Below are positions 47,322 to 55,637 of a stretch of DNA of 64,000 nucleotides, in pieces. This DNA comes from CAVTWH01 sp963738365 (GTDB taxonomy: Bacteria > Actinomycetota > Actinomycetes > Mycobacteriales > Micromonosporaceae), in assembly GCA_963738365.1 (NCBI GenBank), contig CAVTWH010000006.1, forward strand, positions 124,001 to 188,000, in the 5' to 3' direction. Each line of letters starts with the position of its first letter. Position 1 is the stretch's first letter. The notes under the pieces were generated by a model that saw nothing but the letters and a program-made list of their open reading frames with translations, searched no databases and was not told where the DNA came from. A program made the translations under genes and the position numbers.

Positions 47322-48569
47322 TCAGCTCAGGCGTTCGAGCAGCATGGCCATGCCCTGGCCGCCGCCTACGCACATGGTCTCCAGGCCGATCGTGGCGTCC
47401 CGCCAGTTCAGCGCGTTGAGCAGGGTGCCGGTGATGCGGGCGCCGGTCATCCCGAACGGGTGGCCGACGGCGATCGCCCCGCCCATCACGTTCAGCTTGT
47501 CGAGCGGGATGTCCAGGTCCCGGTAGGACGGGATGACCTGGGCGGCGAACGCCTCGTTGATCTCCACGAGGTCGACGTCGGCGATCGACATGCCGGCCCG
47601 GGCCAGTGCCTGCTTCGACGCCTCCACCGGGCCCAGGCCCATGATCTCCGGGGAGAGCGCGGTGACGCCGGTGGAGATGATCCGGGCCAGCGGGGTGATG
47701 CCCAGCTCGCGGGCCCTGGTGTCGCTCATGACGATGACGGCGGCGGCGCCGTCGTTGAGCGGGCAGCAGTTGCCGGCGGTGATCCGGCCGTCCGGGCGGA
47801 ACACCGGCTTGAGCGCGGCCACCGCCTCCATCGTCACGCCGGGCCGGGGGCCGTCGTCGGAGCTGACGAGGGTACCGTCGGGTAGCGCCACCGCAGTGAT
47901 CTCCCGGGCCCACACGCCCGCCGCGATGGCCTGCTCGGCGAGGTTCTGGCTGCGTACCCCGAATTCGTCCATGTCCTGGCGGGTGACGCCCTTGAGCTGG
48001 GCGAGGTTCTCGGCGGTCTGGCCCATCGGCAGGTAGATGTCGGGCAGTTCGCCGTCGGCGCGCGGGTCGTGCCAGTCCTCGGCGCCCCCCGCCGCGCGCT
48101 TGGCGCTGCGCTCCCGCGCCGGGTCGTAGGCCGGGTTCTCCCAGCCGCCGCCGACCTGCTCGGCGGCGGCCGGCGGCAGCCAGTCGGAGTTGCCCCGGCT
48201 GTACCGGCTGACCATCTCCACCCCGGCCGAGATGAACACGTCGCCCTCGCCGGCCCGGATCGCGTGCATGGCCATCCGGGTGGTCTGCAGCGACGAGGCG
48301 CAGTAGCGGGTGACCGTGGCGGCCGGCAGCCGGTCGTAGCCGAGCAGGGTGGCGACCACCCGGGCCTGGTTGAAGCCCTGCTCCCCGCCGGGCAGCCCAC
48401 AGCCGAGGTAGAGGTCGTCGATGTCGGCCGGGTCCAGCTGCGGCACCTTGGCCAGCGCGGCGGCGATGATGGTGGCGGCGAGGTCGTCGGGGCGCAACTC
48501 GCGCAGCGACCCCTTGTGGGCCCGACCGATGGGCGACCGCGCGGTGGCGACGATGACAGCTTCCGGCAT
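47322..48569 (-). CDS. acetyl-CoA C-acyltransferase (thiolase)
   Basis: 415 residues from ATG 48569; an alternative ATG lies 9 nt upstream. The nucleophile is Cys90 in RYCASSLQTTRMA. The active-site His lies in AVGHPFGMTGAR and the second Cys in MCVGGGQGMAML, at the C-terminus. It shuttles acyl groups between acyl-CoA and acetyl-CoA in fatty-acid beta-oxidation or reverse condensation. There is no FadB-like partner next to it. It converges with the propeller gene. Confidence 0.93.
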   Translation of the reverse strand: MPEAVIVATARSPIGRAHKGSLRELRPDDLAATIIAAALAKVPQLDPADIDDLYLGCGLPGGEQGFNQARVVATLLGYDRLPAATVTRYCASSLQTTRMAMHAIRAGEGDVFISAGVEMVSRYSRGNSDWLPPAAAEQVGGGWENPAYDPARERSAKRAAGGAEDWHDPRADGELPDIYLPMGQTAENLAQLKGVTRQDMDEFGVRSQNLAEQAIAAGVWAREITAVALPDGTLVSSDDGPRPGVTMEAVAALKPVFRPDGRITAGNCCPLNDGAAAVIVMSDTRARELGITPLARIISTGVTALSPEIMGLGPVEASKQALARAGMSIADVDLVEINEAFAAQVIPSYRDLDIPLDKLNVMGGAIAVGHPFGMTGARITGTLLNALNWRDATIGLETMCVGGGQGMAMLLERLS

Positions 48570-48599
48570 GCCGCCCATGTTACCGCCGGGTAGCCGTGG

Positions 48600-49394
48600 T
48601 TACGAGGCGCGGGGCGCGCCGAGCGCTTCGACCACCGTCGGATAGAGCGCATGCGCCCAGACGCGGTAGCCGTCGGCCGAGGGGTGGAAGCCGTCCCGGC
48701 ACAGCGTGCCCGAGTCGGCCCGGAACACCGGGCCGGTGGTCTGCCCCAGATCCACCGCTACCCCGCCCGCAGCCACCACGGCCTGCGCCTGTACCCGCGC
48801 CATCTGGCGCCCGACCAGCCCGGCCAGCTGGCGCAGCGGCGGCGCGAAGGCGCGCACCGCACCCAGGTCCGGGCAGGTACCGACGACCACCACAGCGCCC
48901 GCCTCGACCAGCCGGCGCACCGCCGCCGCCAGGTGCCCGGCGCTGTACGCCGGCCGGTGCAGCCGCAGTACGTCGTTCGCGCCCACCAGGATCACCGCCA
49001 CGTCCGGGCGCTCGCCGAGCAGCGCACGGGCGACCTGGGTACCCAGGTCGGCGGCGCGGGAACCGGAGACGGCCACCGAGGACAGCTCCACCCGGCGCCC
49101 GCCGGAGCCGCCGTCCCCGGCGCTGAGCAGCTCGGCCAGCCGCCCGCCGACCGTCTCAGCCACCCGGTCCACGCCCACGCCGAGCGCCGACGAGTCACCG
49201 AGCAGCACCAGGCGCAGCGGCGGCGCGTCCGGCTCGCCGACCGTGGTCCGCATGGCCAGCCGCAGGTCCGGCTGTGCGTAGCGGCGGGCCCGGGCGGCCA
49301 GCGCCTCGGCGCCGAGCAGCGCCGCACCGCCGACCGTACCGGCGATCAGGGTCACCGCCGTGGTCCTACCGATCCGCCTCGCCCACCGACCCAT
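48600..49394 (-). CDS. SGNH/GDSL hydrolase 1
   Basis: 264 residues from ATG 49394. An N-terminal hydrophobic segment (AVTLIAGTVGGAALLGAEAL) may be a signal anchor. Blocks I (VLLGDSSALGVGV), II (SVAVSGSRAADLG), III (VILVGANDVLR) and V (DGFHPSADGYRVWA) of the SGNH family are present, giving Ser, Gly, Asn and Asp/His. It is an esterase/lipase-type hydrolase of unknown substrate. Its start overlaps the end of the second SGNH gene by 29 nt. Confidence 0.88.
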   Translation of the reverse strand: MGRWARRIGRTTAVTLIAGTVGGAALLGAEALAARARRYAQPDLRLAMRTTVGEPDAPPLRLVLLGDSSALGVGVDRVAETVGGRLAELLSAGDGGSGGRRVELSSVAVSGSRAADLGTQVARALLGERPDVAVILVGANDVLRLHRPAYSAGHLAAAVRRLVEAGAVVVVGTCPDLGAVRAFAPPLRQLAGLVGRQMARVQAQAVVAAGGVAVDLGQTTGPVFRADSGTLCRDGFHPSADGYRVWAHALYPTVVEALGAPRAS

Positions 49395-50484
49395 GGCCGC
49401 CTCCTGCACTCCTCGTCCGCGGTCGCGGCGCCGGACCGTCCCCGGCCGGCGGCTCCGGGTCGGCCCGCCGCTCGGTGAGCTGGTGTACCCGGTGCCGCAG
49501 CTGGGCCCACCGGCCCGCCGGTCCGTGCTCGCGTCCGGCCACCCGGGCAGCGCTGACCTCGGTGCCGGCGCGGTCGGCCGCCTCGGCGGCCGCCTGCGCC
49601 AACGACCGTACCCCCTCGCCGCGCGCCAGGCTGAGTCGATCAACCGGCACCGGCTCGTCCCCGGCCAGCGCGGTGACCCGCTCCGCGGCGCTGACCAGCG
49701 ACGGAAGCAGGGCGGCTGCGGCCGTGGCATACCCGTCGCCGGACGGGTGGAACCGGTCGGCGGCGAACATGTGCACCGGGTCCGCGTGGAACGCCGGGCC
49801 GATCAGGTCGCCGAGGGACACCGTGGCGCCGCCGGCCTCCACCACGCCCACGGTCTGCGCGGCGGCCAGTTCCCGGCTCCACCGGCGGGCCACCCAGCGC
49901 AGCGGCTGGTGGATCGGGCGGATCACCCCGAGGTCGGGGCAGGTACCCACGACCACCTCGGTGCCGGCGGCGCGCAGCGCGCGGACCGCGTCGGCCAGGT
50001 GACGCACCGACACCTCGGTACGGATCCGGTGCGTCACGTCGTTGGCGCCCACCAGGATGACGGCGAGATCCGGGGCGAACTCGACCGCCAGCTCGACCTG
50101 CGGCGCCATCCCCGTGGTGACCGCCCCGACGACCGCGAAGCAGCGCAGCGACACCGGCCGGTGTACCCGCTCGACGAGGCCGGCGGCCAGCAGCGCACCG
50201 GGGGTGTCCCGGGCCCGCTCGGCGCCGTACCCGGCCGCCGTCGAGTCGCCCAGGACAGCCAGGCGCAGCGGTTCGCCGGGGTGCTCGGTGCCGTAGAAGC
50301 CGTCGCAGCGCGGCGCGGGGGATTCGGCGCGCGGAATGACCCGACGGGCCAGCCGCGCCTGCCCGACCAGCAGCCCGGCGGCGAGCGCGCCGGCCAGGCC
50401 GACCCCGCCGCCGCCGTAGGCGAGCGCCAGCGCGAAGCGGCGGGCTAGCGTGCGGCCCGGCGCCAGGGCTGCTGCGCTGGTCAC
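49366..50484 (-). CDS. SGNH/GDSL hydrolase 2
   Basis: 372 residues from GTG 50484. It has an N-terminal hydrophobic segment (ALAYGGGGVGLAGALAAGLL), then VLGDSTAAGYGAE, CFAVVGAVTTGM, VILVGANDVTHRI and DRFHPSGDGYATAA, the SGNH blocks. A C-terminal charged extension of about 110 residues (VSAARVAGREHGPAGRWAQL onward) is absent from hydrolase 1. The two genes look like a tandem duplication that diverged. They are translationally coupled. Substrate unknown. Confidence 0.88.
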   Translation of the reverse strand: MTSAAALAPGRTLARRFALALAYGGGGVGLAGALAAGLLVGQARLARRVIPRAESPAPRCDGFYGTEHPGEPLRLAVLGDSTAAGYGAERARDTPGALLAAGLVERVHRPVSLRCFAVVGAVTTGMAPQVELAVEFAPDLAVILVGANDVTHRIRTEVSVRHLADAVRALRAAGTEVVVGTCPDLGVIRPIHQPLRWVARRWSRELAAAQTVGVVEAGGATVSLGDLIGPAFHADPVHMFAADRFHPSGDGYATAAAALLPSLVSAAERVTALAGDEPVPVDRLSLARGEGVRSLAQAAAEAADRAGTEVSAARVAGREHGPAGRWAQLRHRVHQLTERRADPEPPAGDGPAPRPRTRSAGGGHGSVGEADR

Positions 50485-50818
50485 CGTGGCCTCCCGTCCC
50501 CCCGGGTCCCCATGATCTGTCAGCCTAACTCTGCCGCCGCGCGGCTGCCCGGCGTTGATCGTGGCGGGCCGCCGGCCGACGCCGCTACCCCGAAGCTGCG
50601 TACCGGCGCCGGTGCTGCTCCGACCGTGTATGCCGGCCCCGGTCAGCCCGGTCGGCCCGGGGCTGCCGCTGCGCTCACCGTGGCTCATGGGAAAAGTGTG
50701 CAACGTCGCGGCCACCGATGTGCTCCGCCGGGCGGCGGTCTGTCCGGCCGAGGGCGGTCCTGGCGCGGACCGGGCACACTGGAGGGAAGTTCGTGGGGCG
50801 GCGTGGGTGGGAGACCAG
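50485..50818. other. 334-bp divergent intergenic region
   Basis: Between the SGNH operon (minus) and the DUF1232 gene (plus). Open frames cross it but show no family resemblance and the composition is mostly proline/arginine-coding. It should hold two promoters. The only AT-rich spot is about 50685-50705. I see no RNA gene, repeat or convincing hexamer pair. Confidence 0.4.
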
Positions 50819-51172
50819 ATGGCAAAGCTCGGTCGCAAGGAGAAGCTGGACGCCCTGTGGGCCCAGATGACCGGGGAGAAGGGCGGCCCGCCGCTGGGCC
50901 AGCGGATCGGCGCCTTCCCCCGGCTGGTCAAGGAGACCTTCGCCGGCCGGTACGACGGCAAGGGGCGGCTGGCCGCGATCATCGGTGGCCTGCTCTACAT
51001 CATCTCGCCGATCGACCTGGTGCCGGAGGCGGCGCTGCTGGTCTTCGGCCTGGCCGACGACGCGGTGGTGGCCGTCGTGGTGGCCCGGCTGATCCTCACC
51101 GAGACGGAGCGGTTCCTGATCTGGGAGCGCAGCCGCACCGGCAGCCTCGGCGCGCGGTACGCCCGCCGCTGA
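50819..51172 (+). CDS. DUF1232 family small membrane protein
   Basis: 117 residues from ATG 50819. A charged N-terminus is followed by the DUF1232 core, LAAIIGGLLYIISPIDLVPE then FGLADDAVVAVVVARLILTE. This short hydrophobic hairpin contains the conserved Y-x-x-S-P-I-D-L-x-P motif. Relatives such as YkvA have no settled role. A longer upstream in-frame start exists but reads as non-coding sequence. Confidence 0.85.
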   Translation: MAKLGRKEKLDALWAQMTGEKGGPPLGQRIGAFPRLVKETFAGRYDGKGRLAAIIGGLLYIISPIDLVPEAALLVFGLADDAVVAVVVARLILTETERFLIWERSRTGSLGARYARR

Positions 51173-51204
51173 CACCGTCCCGGGTGCTGCGGCGTCCGGG
51201 TGGA

Positions 51205-51217
51205 TAGGCTGGCGCCA
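51205..51217 (+). promoter_or_regulatory. candidate -10 for a leaderless cystathionine beta-synthase transcript
   Basis: GGATAGGCT, with TAGGCT at 51205-51210, ends 6 nt before ATG 51217. No Shine-Dalgarno sequence is present. The same nine bases precede the argA-like gene. Confidence 0.45.
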
Positions 51218-52587
51218 TGCGCTATGTCGACAACGTCGTCGACCTGATCGGCGATACGCCGCTGGTTCGACTCCGCAGTGTCACCCGTGACATTGATGCC
51301 CTGGTCCTGGCCAAGGTCGAATACTTCAATCCGGGCGGCAGCGTCAAGGACCGGATAGCGCTGCGGATGGTGGAGCAGGCCGAGAAGGCCGGGCTGCTGG
51401 CCGAGGGCGGCACCATCGTGGAGCCCACCTCCGGCAACACCGGCGTCGGCCTGGCGCTGGTCGCCCAGACCCGGGGGTACCGCTGCGTCTTCGTCTGCCC
51501 GGACAAGGTGTCGGCGGACAAGCAGGACGCCATGCGCGCCTACGGCGCCGAAGTGGTGGTCTGCCCGACCGCCGTGTCGCCGGAGGACCCGCGCTCCTAC
51601 TACAGCGTCTCCGACCGGCTGGCCCGGGAGATCCCCGGCGCCTGGAAGCCCGACCAGTACGCCAACCCGAACAATCCGCTGTCGCACTACGAGTCGACCG
51701 GCCCCGAGGTGTGGGAGCAGACCGGCGGCCGGGTCACCCACTTCGTCACCGGCGTCGGTACCGGCGGCACGATCACCGGGACCGGCCGGTACCTCAAGGA
51801 GGTCTCCGGCGGCTCGGTACGGATCGTGGGCGCCGACCCGGAGGGCTCGGTCTACTCCGGCGGCACCGGGCGGCCGTACCTGGTCGAGGGGGTGGGCGAG
51901 GACTTCTGGCCGACCACGTACGACCGGTCGGTGGCCGACGAGATCATCGAGGTCTCCGACAAGGAGTCCTTCGAGATGACCCGCCGGCTGGCCCGGGAGG
52001 AGGGGCTGCTGGTGGGTGGCTCCTGCGGGATGGCCGTGGTGGCCGCGCTGCGGGTGGCCCAGGCCGCGGGAGCCGGCGCGGTGGTGGTGGTGCTGCTGCC
52101 GGACGGCGGCCGCGGGTACCTGTCGAAGATCTTCAACGACGACTGGATGGCCCGGTACGGCTTCCTCTCTTCGCACACCGCCGAGGGGACCGTGGGTGAC
52201 GTGCTCGCCGCCAAGGGTTCCGGCATGCCGGAGCTGGTGCACCTGCACCCGAAGCAGACGGTCCGCGACGCCATCGACCTGTTCCGCGAGTACGGCGTCT
52301 CGCAGTTGCCGGTGCTGAAGGCCGAGCCGCCGGTGGTGACCGGTGAGGTGGCCGGCTCGATCGCCGAGAAGGCGCTGCTGGACCGGCTCTTCGGCGGCGG
52401 TGCGCAGCTGCACGACACGATCGAACGGCACATGGACGGGCCGCTGCCGATGATCGGTGGTGGCCAGCCGATCGCCGAGGCGGTGGCGCTGCTGGAGCGC
52501 TCGGACGCCGCCCTGGTACTGGTCGACGGCAAGCCGGTCGGTGTGATCACCCGGCAGGACCTGCTCATCCACCTCGGTACCGGCTGA
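51217..52587 (+). CDS. cystathionine beta-synthase
   Basis: 456 residues. The PLP-enzyme domain has the Schiff-base Lys44 in NPGGSVKDRI, the SGNTG phosphate-side loop at about 72-76, and VTGVGTGGTITGTGRYLKEV. A C-terminal pair of CBS domains (about 330-456; PKQTVRDAIDLFREYGVSQL, and VDGKPVGVITRQDLLIHLG) identifies it as cystathionine beta-synthase rather than cysteine synthase. It makes cystathionine from serine and homocysteine. Together with the cystathionine gamma-synthase gene at 55.6 kb it links cysteine and methionine metabolism. Confidence 0.93.
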   Translation: MRYVDNVVDLIGDTPLVRLRSVTRDIDALVLAKVEYFNPGGSVKDRIALRMVEQAEKAGLLAEGGTIVEPTSGNTGVGLALVAQTRGYRCVFVCPDKVSADKQDAMRAYGAEVVVCPTAVSPEDPRSYYSVSDRLAREIPGAWKPDQYANPNNPLSHYESTGPEVWEQTGGRVTHFVTGVGTGGTITGTGRYLKEVSGGSVRIVGADPEGSVYSGGTGRPYLVEGVGEDFWPTTYDRSVADEIIEVSDKESFEMTRRLAREEGLLVGGSCGMAVVAALRVAQAAGAGAVVVVLLPDGGRGYLSKIFNDDWMARYGFLSSHTAEGTVGDVLAAKGSGMPELVHLHPKQTVRDAIDLFREYGVSQLPVLKAEPPVVTGEVAGSIAEKALLDRLFGGGAQLHDTIERHMDGPLPMIGGGQPIAEAVALLERSDAALVLVDGKPVGVITRQDLLIHLGTG

Positions 52588-52775
52588 CCCGCGGCTCTCC
52601 CCTGCCGCCCATGCCCCGATGCGCACACTCTGTGCGACATCGATTGCTCTGCGTTGCCTATCGTCAGGCGTAGCTGTTAGAGCAGTCGGAGCACAACACA
52701 TCGGCGATCGTCGGCCGGGACACCTGCCCCTTGCCGGGGCCGGCCACCCGGGCGGAGGTCGGAAGGGGGGAGCAC

Positions 52776-53030
52776 GTGACCATCTATGGCCGACCCCGCG
52801 AGGCCCGCGAAGTGGTTGACCGCCTGCTCTGGCGCGACGCGCAGCTGATGCTCAGTCGGCACAGCGGCCTGGACCGTTGGGGCAATTGCGCGTGGTGCCG
52901 GATGCCCCAGCCCTGCCCGGCGCGCCGGTTGGCGCAGCGCGCCCAAGCGGTGGCCTACGAACCGGACGGCACCCAGCCGGTACAACTTCATCCTGCGGTG
53001 ACACCGCGGCGCCCCGCCAGCGCCGCATAG
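52776..53030 (+). CDS. small hypothetical protein with a CxxC-C cluster
   Basis: 84 residues from GTG 52776, with GGAAGGGGGG upstream. The central segment LDRWGNCAWCRMPQPCPARR holds CxxCxxxxxC, suggestive of metal binding. The N-terminus (REAREVVDRLLWRDAQLMLS) is helical. No family is recognised. A terminator hairpin lies about 170 bp downstream. The upstream 188 bp contains an AT-richer stretch at 52618-52680 that may hold its promoter. Confidence 0.6.
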   Translation: MTIYGRPREAREVVDRLLWRDAQLMLSRHSGLDRWGNCAWCRMPQPCPARRLAQRAQAVAYEPDGTQPVQLHPAVTPRRPASAA

Positions 53031-53202
53031 TCCCGCACCTGCCCGCGCCCGGTTCTCGGTAGGCGACGAGCCTCCGCACGCCGCCGAGCGTCTCCGGCCA
53101 GACGCACACCGGGAGCGGGCAACTGGCGGGCGGGGACGTATGAGCCCAACGGTTCCCCCGGGTTCAGGTGTTCATGTGTCCCCGCCCGCCCACTACCGCG
53201 CG

Positions 53203-53230
53203 AAGGCCCGGCCCGCACGGGCCGGGCCTT
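53203..53230. terminator. bidirectional terminator-like hairpin
   Basis: AAGGCCCGGCCC (53203-53214) pairs perfectly with GGGCCGGGCCTT (53219-53230) around a 4-nt loop. It lies between the convergent CxxC protein gene and the HtrA-like protease gene and could serve both. Confidence 0.75.
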
Positions 53231-53243
53231 CATCAGTGCCGGG

Positions 53244-54170
53244 TCACCGGGTGGCGCCGAGCTCGGCGGGGACGGCGACCACGTCGACGAAGGCGCCCTT
53301 GCGCAGCAGGGTGATCGGCAGCCGGGCACCGATCGCCGGTCCCAGCATCAGCCGCTGCAGGGCCTGCACCGACTCGACCGGCCGCCCACCCGCCGTCACG
53401 ATCAGGTCGCCCAGGTAGATGCCGGCCACGCCGGCCGGGCTGCCCGGTACCACTTCGGCCACCCGCAGGCAGCGCCGCTGCCCGAGCCGCGTCGCCACGT
53501 CGGGCGGCAACGGCGTCGGCGCGCCGGCCACGCCCAGCCAGGCGCGGCGTACCCGCCCGGTGGCGAGCAGTTCGGTGATGATCTGCCGGGTGGTCGGGTT
53601 CACCGGCACGGCCAGGCCCAGGCCGTACCCTGCCACCGCGGTGTTGACGCCGACCACCCGGGCGTCGGCGGTGGCCAGCGCGCCCCCGGAGTTGCCCGGG
53701 TTGAGCGCCGCATCGGTCTGGATGACGTCGTCGATGAGACGCACGTGCCGCCCGTCCCGCGCCGGGATCGACCGGCCGAGCCCGCTGACCACCCCCGCGG
53801 TCACTGAACCGGCCAGCCCCAACGGATTGCCCACGGCCACCACCAGTTGACCGATCCGGAGCGAGTCGGCGTCCCCCAGCACGGCCGGCGGGGCCGCGAC
53901 CGACCGGGTCCGCAGCACCGCCAGGTCGGCCAGCGGGTCGGCGCCCACCACGTCGAACCGGGTTTCGCTGCCGTCGGCGAAGGCGGCCGTACCCCCGCCG
54001 GCGCCGGCCACCACGTGCGCGCTGGTGAGCAGGAAGCCGTCGGCGGTGAACACCACCCCGGAGCCCGCCCCCTGGCCCTGCGGCGTACGCACCGACAGCG
54101 CCACGACGCTCGGCAGCACCCGCTCCGCCACCGACGTCACCGCCTGGCTGTACGCGTCGAGAGGTTCCAT
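53244..54170 (-). CDS. HtrA/DegP-like serine protease with PDZ domain
   Basis: 308 residues from ATG 54170. The triad is His52 (TSAHVVAG), Asp82 (PLADLAVLR) and Ser161 (NPGNSGGAL). A PDZ domain follows (CLRVAEVVPGSPAGVAGIYL, then GDLIVTAGGRPVESVQALQR). Unlike most HtrA proteins, no signal peptide or transmembrane segment is seen in this start or in the upstream in-frame extension to 54326. The protease is therefore predicted to be cytoplasmic, or the N-terminus is misread. The upstream region is AT-rich. Confidence 0.88.
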   Translation of the reverse strand: MEPLDAYSQAVTSVAERVLPSVVALSVRTPQGQGAGSGVVFTADGFLLTSAHVVAGAGGGTAAFADGSETRFDVVGADPLADLAVLRTRSVAAPPAVLGDADSLRIGQLVVAVGNPLGLAGSVTAGVVSGLGRSIPARDGRHVRLIDDVIQTDAALNPGNSGGALATADARVVGVNTAVAGYGLGLAVPVNPTTRQIITELLATGRVRRAWLGVAGAPTPLPPDVATRLGQRRCLRVAEVVPGSPAGVAGIYLGDLIVTAGGRPVESVQALQRLMLGPAIGARLPITLLRKGAFVDVVAVPAELGATR

Positions 54171-54291
54171 GCCGCCTGCAACACCGGATCGAGGCCGGGC
54201 GATTCCGCCGTTCTTGCGCCCTGAGCGAACCCGGTGCCCGCAGACATAAGACAAAGTGTCATACGTGCTGTGTTTCGTTGGCGTACGAAGG

Positions 54292-54322
54292 TGAGCCCCC
54301 GACCAAAGGGGCCGAGGGCTCA
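54292..54322 (-). terminator. hairpin downstream of msrA
   Basis: TGAGCCC and GGGCTCA (7 bp, perfect) enclose a CCCC...GGGG inner stem. It starts 16 nt past the msrA stop. There is no T-run, so its strength as a terminator is uncertain. Confidence 0.45.
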
Positions 54323-54337
54323 ACACGTTTCAGCAGG

Positions 54338-55006
54338 TCAATGCTCGGCTGTCGCCACTCGCGCGACGCCTACTGGGCAGGTCATCCCGTTCGGGCCGTG
54401 GTTGCAGTAGCCGCCCGGGTTCTTGTCGAGATACTGCTGGTGGTAGTCCTCGGCGTAGTAGTAGTCGCCGAGCGGCCCGATCTCGGTGGTGATGTCGCCG
54501 TGGCCGGCGGCGCGTACCACCGGGTTGAATGCCTCCCGGGACGCCTGCGCCTCGGTCAGCTGCTCGTCGGTGGTGGTGTAGATCGCCGAGCGGTACTGCG
54601 TGCCGACGTCGTTGCCCTGGCGCATGCCCTGGGTCGGGTCGTGGTTCTCCCAGAACGCCTTGAGCAGGTCGGCGTAGGCGATCTTGGCCGGGTCGTAGAC
54701 CACCTCCACCACCTCGGTGTGGCCGGTGTAGCCGGAGCAGACCTCTTCATAGGTCGGGTTCGGGGTGATGCCGCCCGCGTACCCGACCGAAGTGGTGATG
54801 ACCCCGGGCAGCCGCCAGAAGATCCGCTCGGCCCCCCAGAAACACCCCATCCCGAAAACGGCCACCCGGGCACCCTCACGCCAGGGCCCCTTCAACGGGG
54901 TACCCAGCACGGTGTGCCGCCCCGCCACCGGCACGGCGACACCCCGACCCGGCAGCGCCTCCTCAACACCAGGCAACTCAAGCTTCTTCAACCGTCGCAG
55001 GAACAA
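54338..55006 (-). CDS. msrA: peptide-methionine (S)-S-oxide reductase
   Basis: 222 residues. The catalytic Cys55 lies in FGMGCFWGAE, followed by GVITTSVGYAGGITPNPTYE, VCSGYTGHTEVVEVVYDP and YHQQYLDKNPGGYC. It reduces S-methionine sulfoxide in damaged proteins. TTG 55006 is the preferred start because it gives the family N-terminus (M)FLRRLK and has AGGAG about 10 nt upstream; GTG 55036 would read through that site. Located upstream of htrA on the same strand. Confidence 0.93.
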   Translation of the reverse strand: MFLRRLKKLELPGVEEALPGRGVAVPVAGRHTVLGTPLKGPWREGARVAVFGMGCFWGAERIFWRLPGVITTSVGYAGGITPNPTYEEVCSGYTGHTEVVEVVYDPAKIAYADLLKAFWENHDPTQGMRQGNDVGTQYRSAIYTTTDEQLTEAQASREAFNPVVRAAGHGDITTEIGPLGDYYYAEDYHQQYLDKNPGGYCNHGPNGMTCPVGVARVATAEH

Positions 55007-55099
55007 GATCCCCAGCTCCTTCCAGCCACCCCACACAAGCCGGCCACCCCCCGGCCTATTCCCCGGACGCCAAGGTCAAGAGGCAGTTATCGCGCTTAT

Positions 55100-55613
55100 T
55101 CAACCCCGGAAAACAGCAGCAACTACATCATGATCTTGAGGCCATCCCGGGAGCCGCCCCGGGAGCCGGTCCGGACCTGGGTCGGGGCCGGCGGTCGCGG
55201 GTGGGAGGGCGGCTCGGATGCGGTCGGCGTGGGTGGTGGCGTCGGTGTCGGAGGGGTACTTGTGGCGGGGCCAGAAGAAGCCGCGCAGGCCGTCCTTGCG
55301 GCGCCGGGGTACGACGTGGGTGTGCAGGTGCGGCACGCTCTGGCTGACCTTGTTGTTGATCGCCACGAAGGTGCCGTCGGCGGCCAGCCCGGCCTCGACG
55401 GCGACGGCGATCCGCTGGACGAGGGCGAAGTAGCCGGGAGCGCGTCCGCCGGCAGGTCGGCCAGGGTCGCCAGGTGGGGCCGCGGGACGACCAGGGCGTG
55501 CCCGGTGAAGACCGGGCCGGGTGTCGAGGAAGGCCAGCCCGGCCGGTTCGTCCGCGACCACGAAACGCGGGCAGCGTACCGGCCACGATGGCGCAGAAGA
55601 CGCAGGACGTCAC
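55100..55613 (-). CDS. HIT-family nucleotide hydrolase/transferase (frameshifted)
   Basis: Starts at GTG 55613 with TSCVFCAIVAGTLPA, the HIT zinc/N-terminal motif. It then changes frame to FVVADEPAGLAFLD and RPHLATLADLPADA, and ends with AVEAGLAADGTFVAINNKVS, QSVPHLHTHVVPRRRKDGL and FFWPRHKYPSD. HLHTHVVPR is the histidine triad. The C-terminus (about 25 residues beyond the family) is Pro/Gly-rich. Indels lie near 55550, 55525 and 55440. It is divergent from the cystathionine gamma-synthase gene, 23 bp apart. Confidence 0.85.
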
Positions 55614-55624
55614 GGCAGCGAGGC

Positions 55625-55637
55625 TAACCTGTCGGGA
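55625..55637 (+). promoter_or_regulatory. candidate -10 for a leaderless cystathionine gamma-synthase transcript
   Basis: TAACCT at 55625-55630 ends 6 nt before ATG 55637, and no ribosome-binding site separates them. It fits the leaderless pattern seen elsewhere in the window. Confidence 0.4.
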
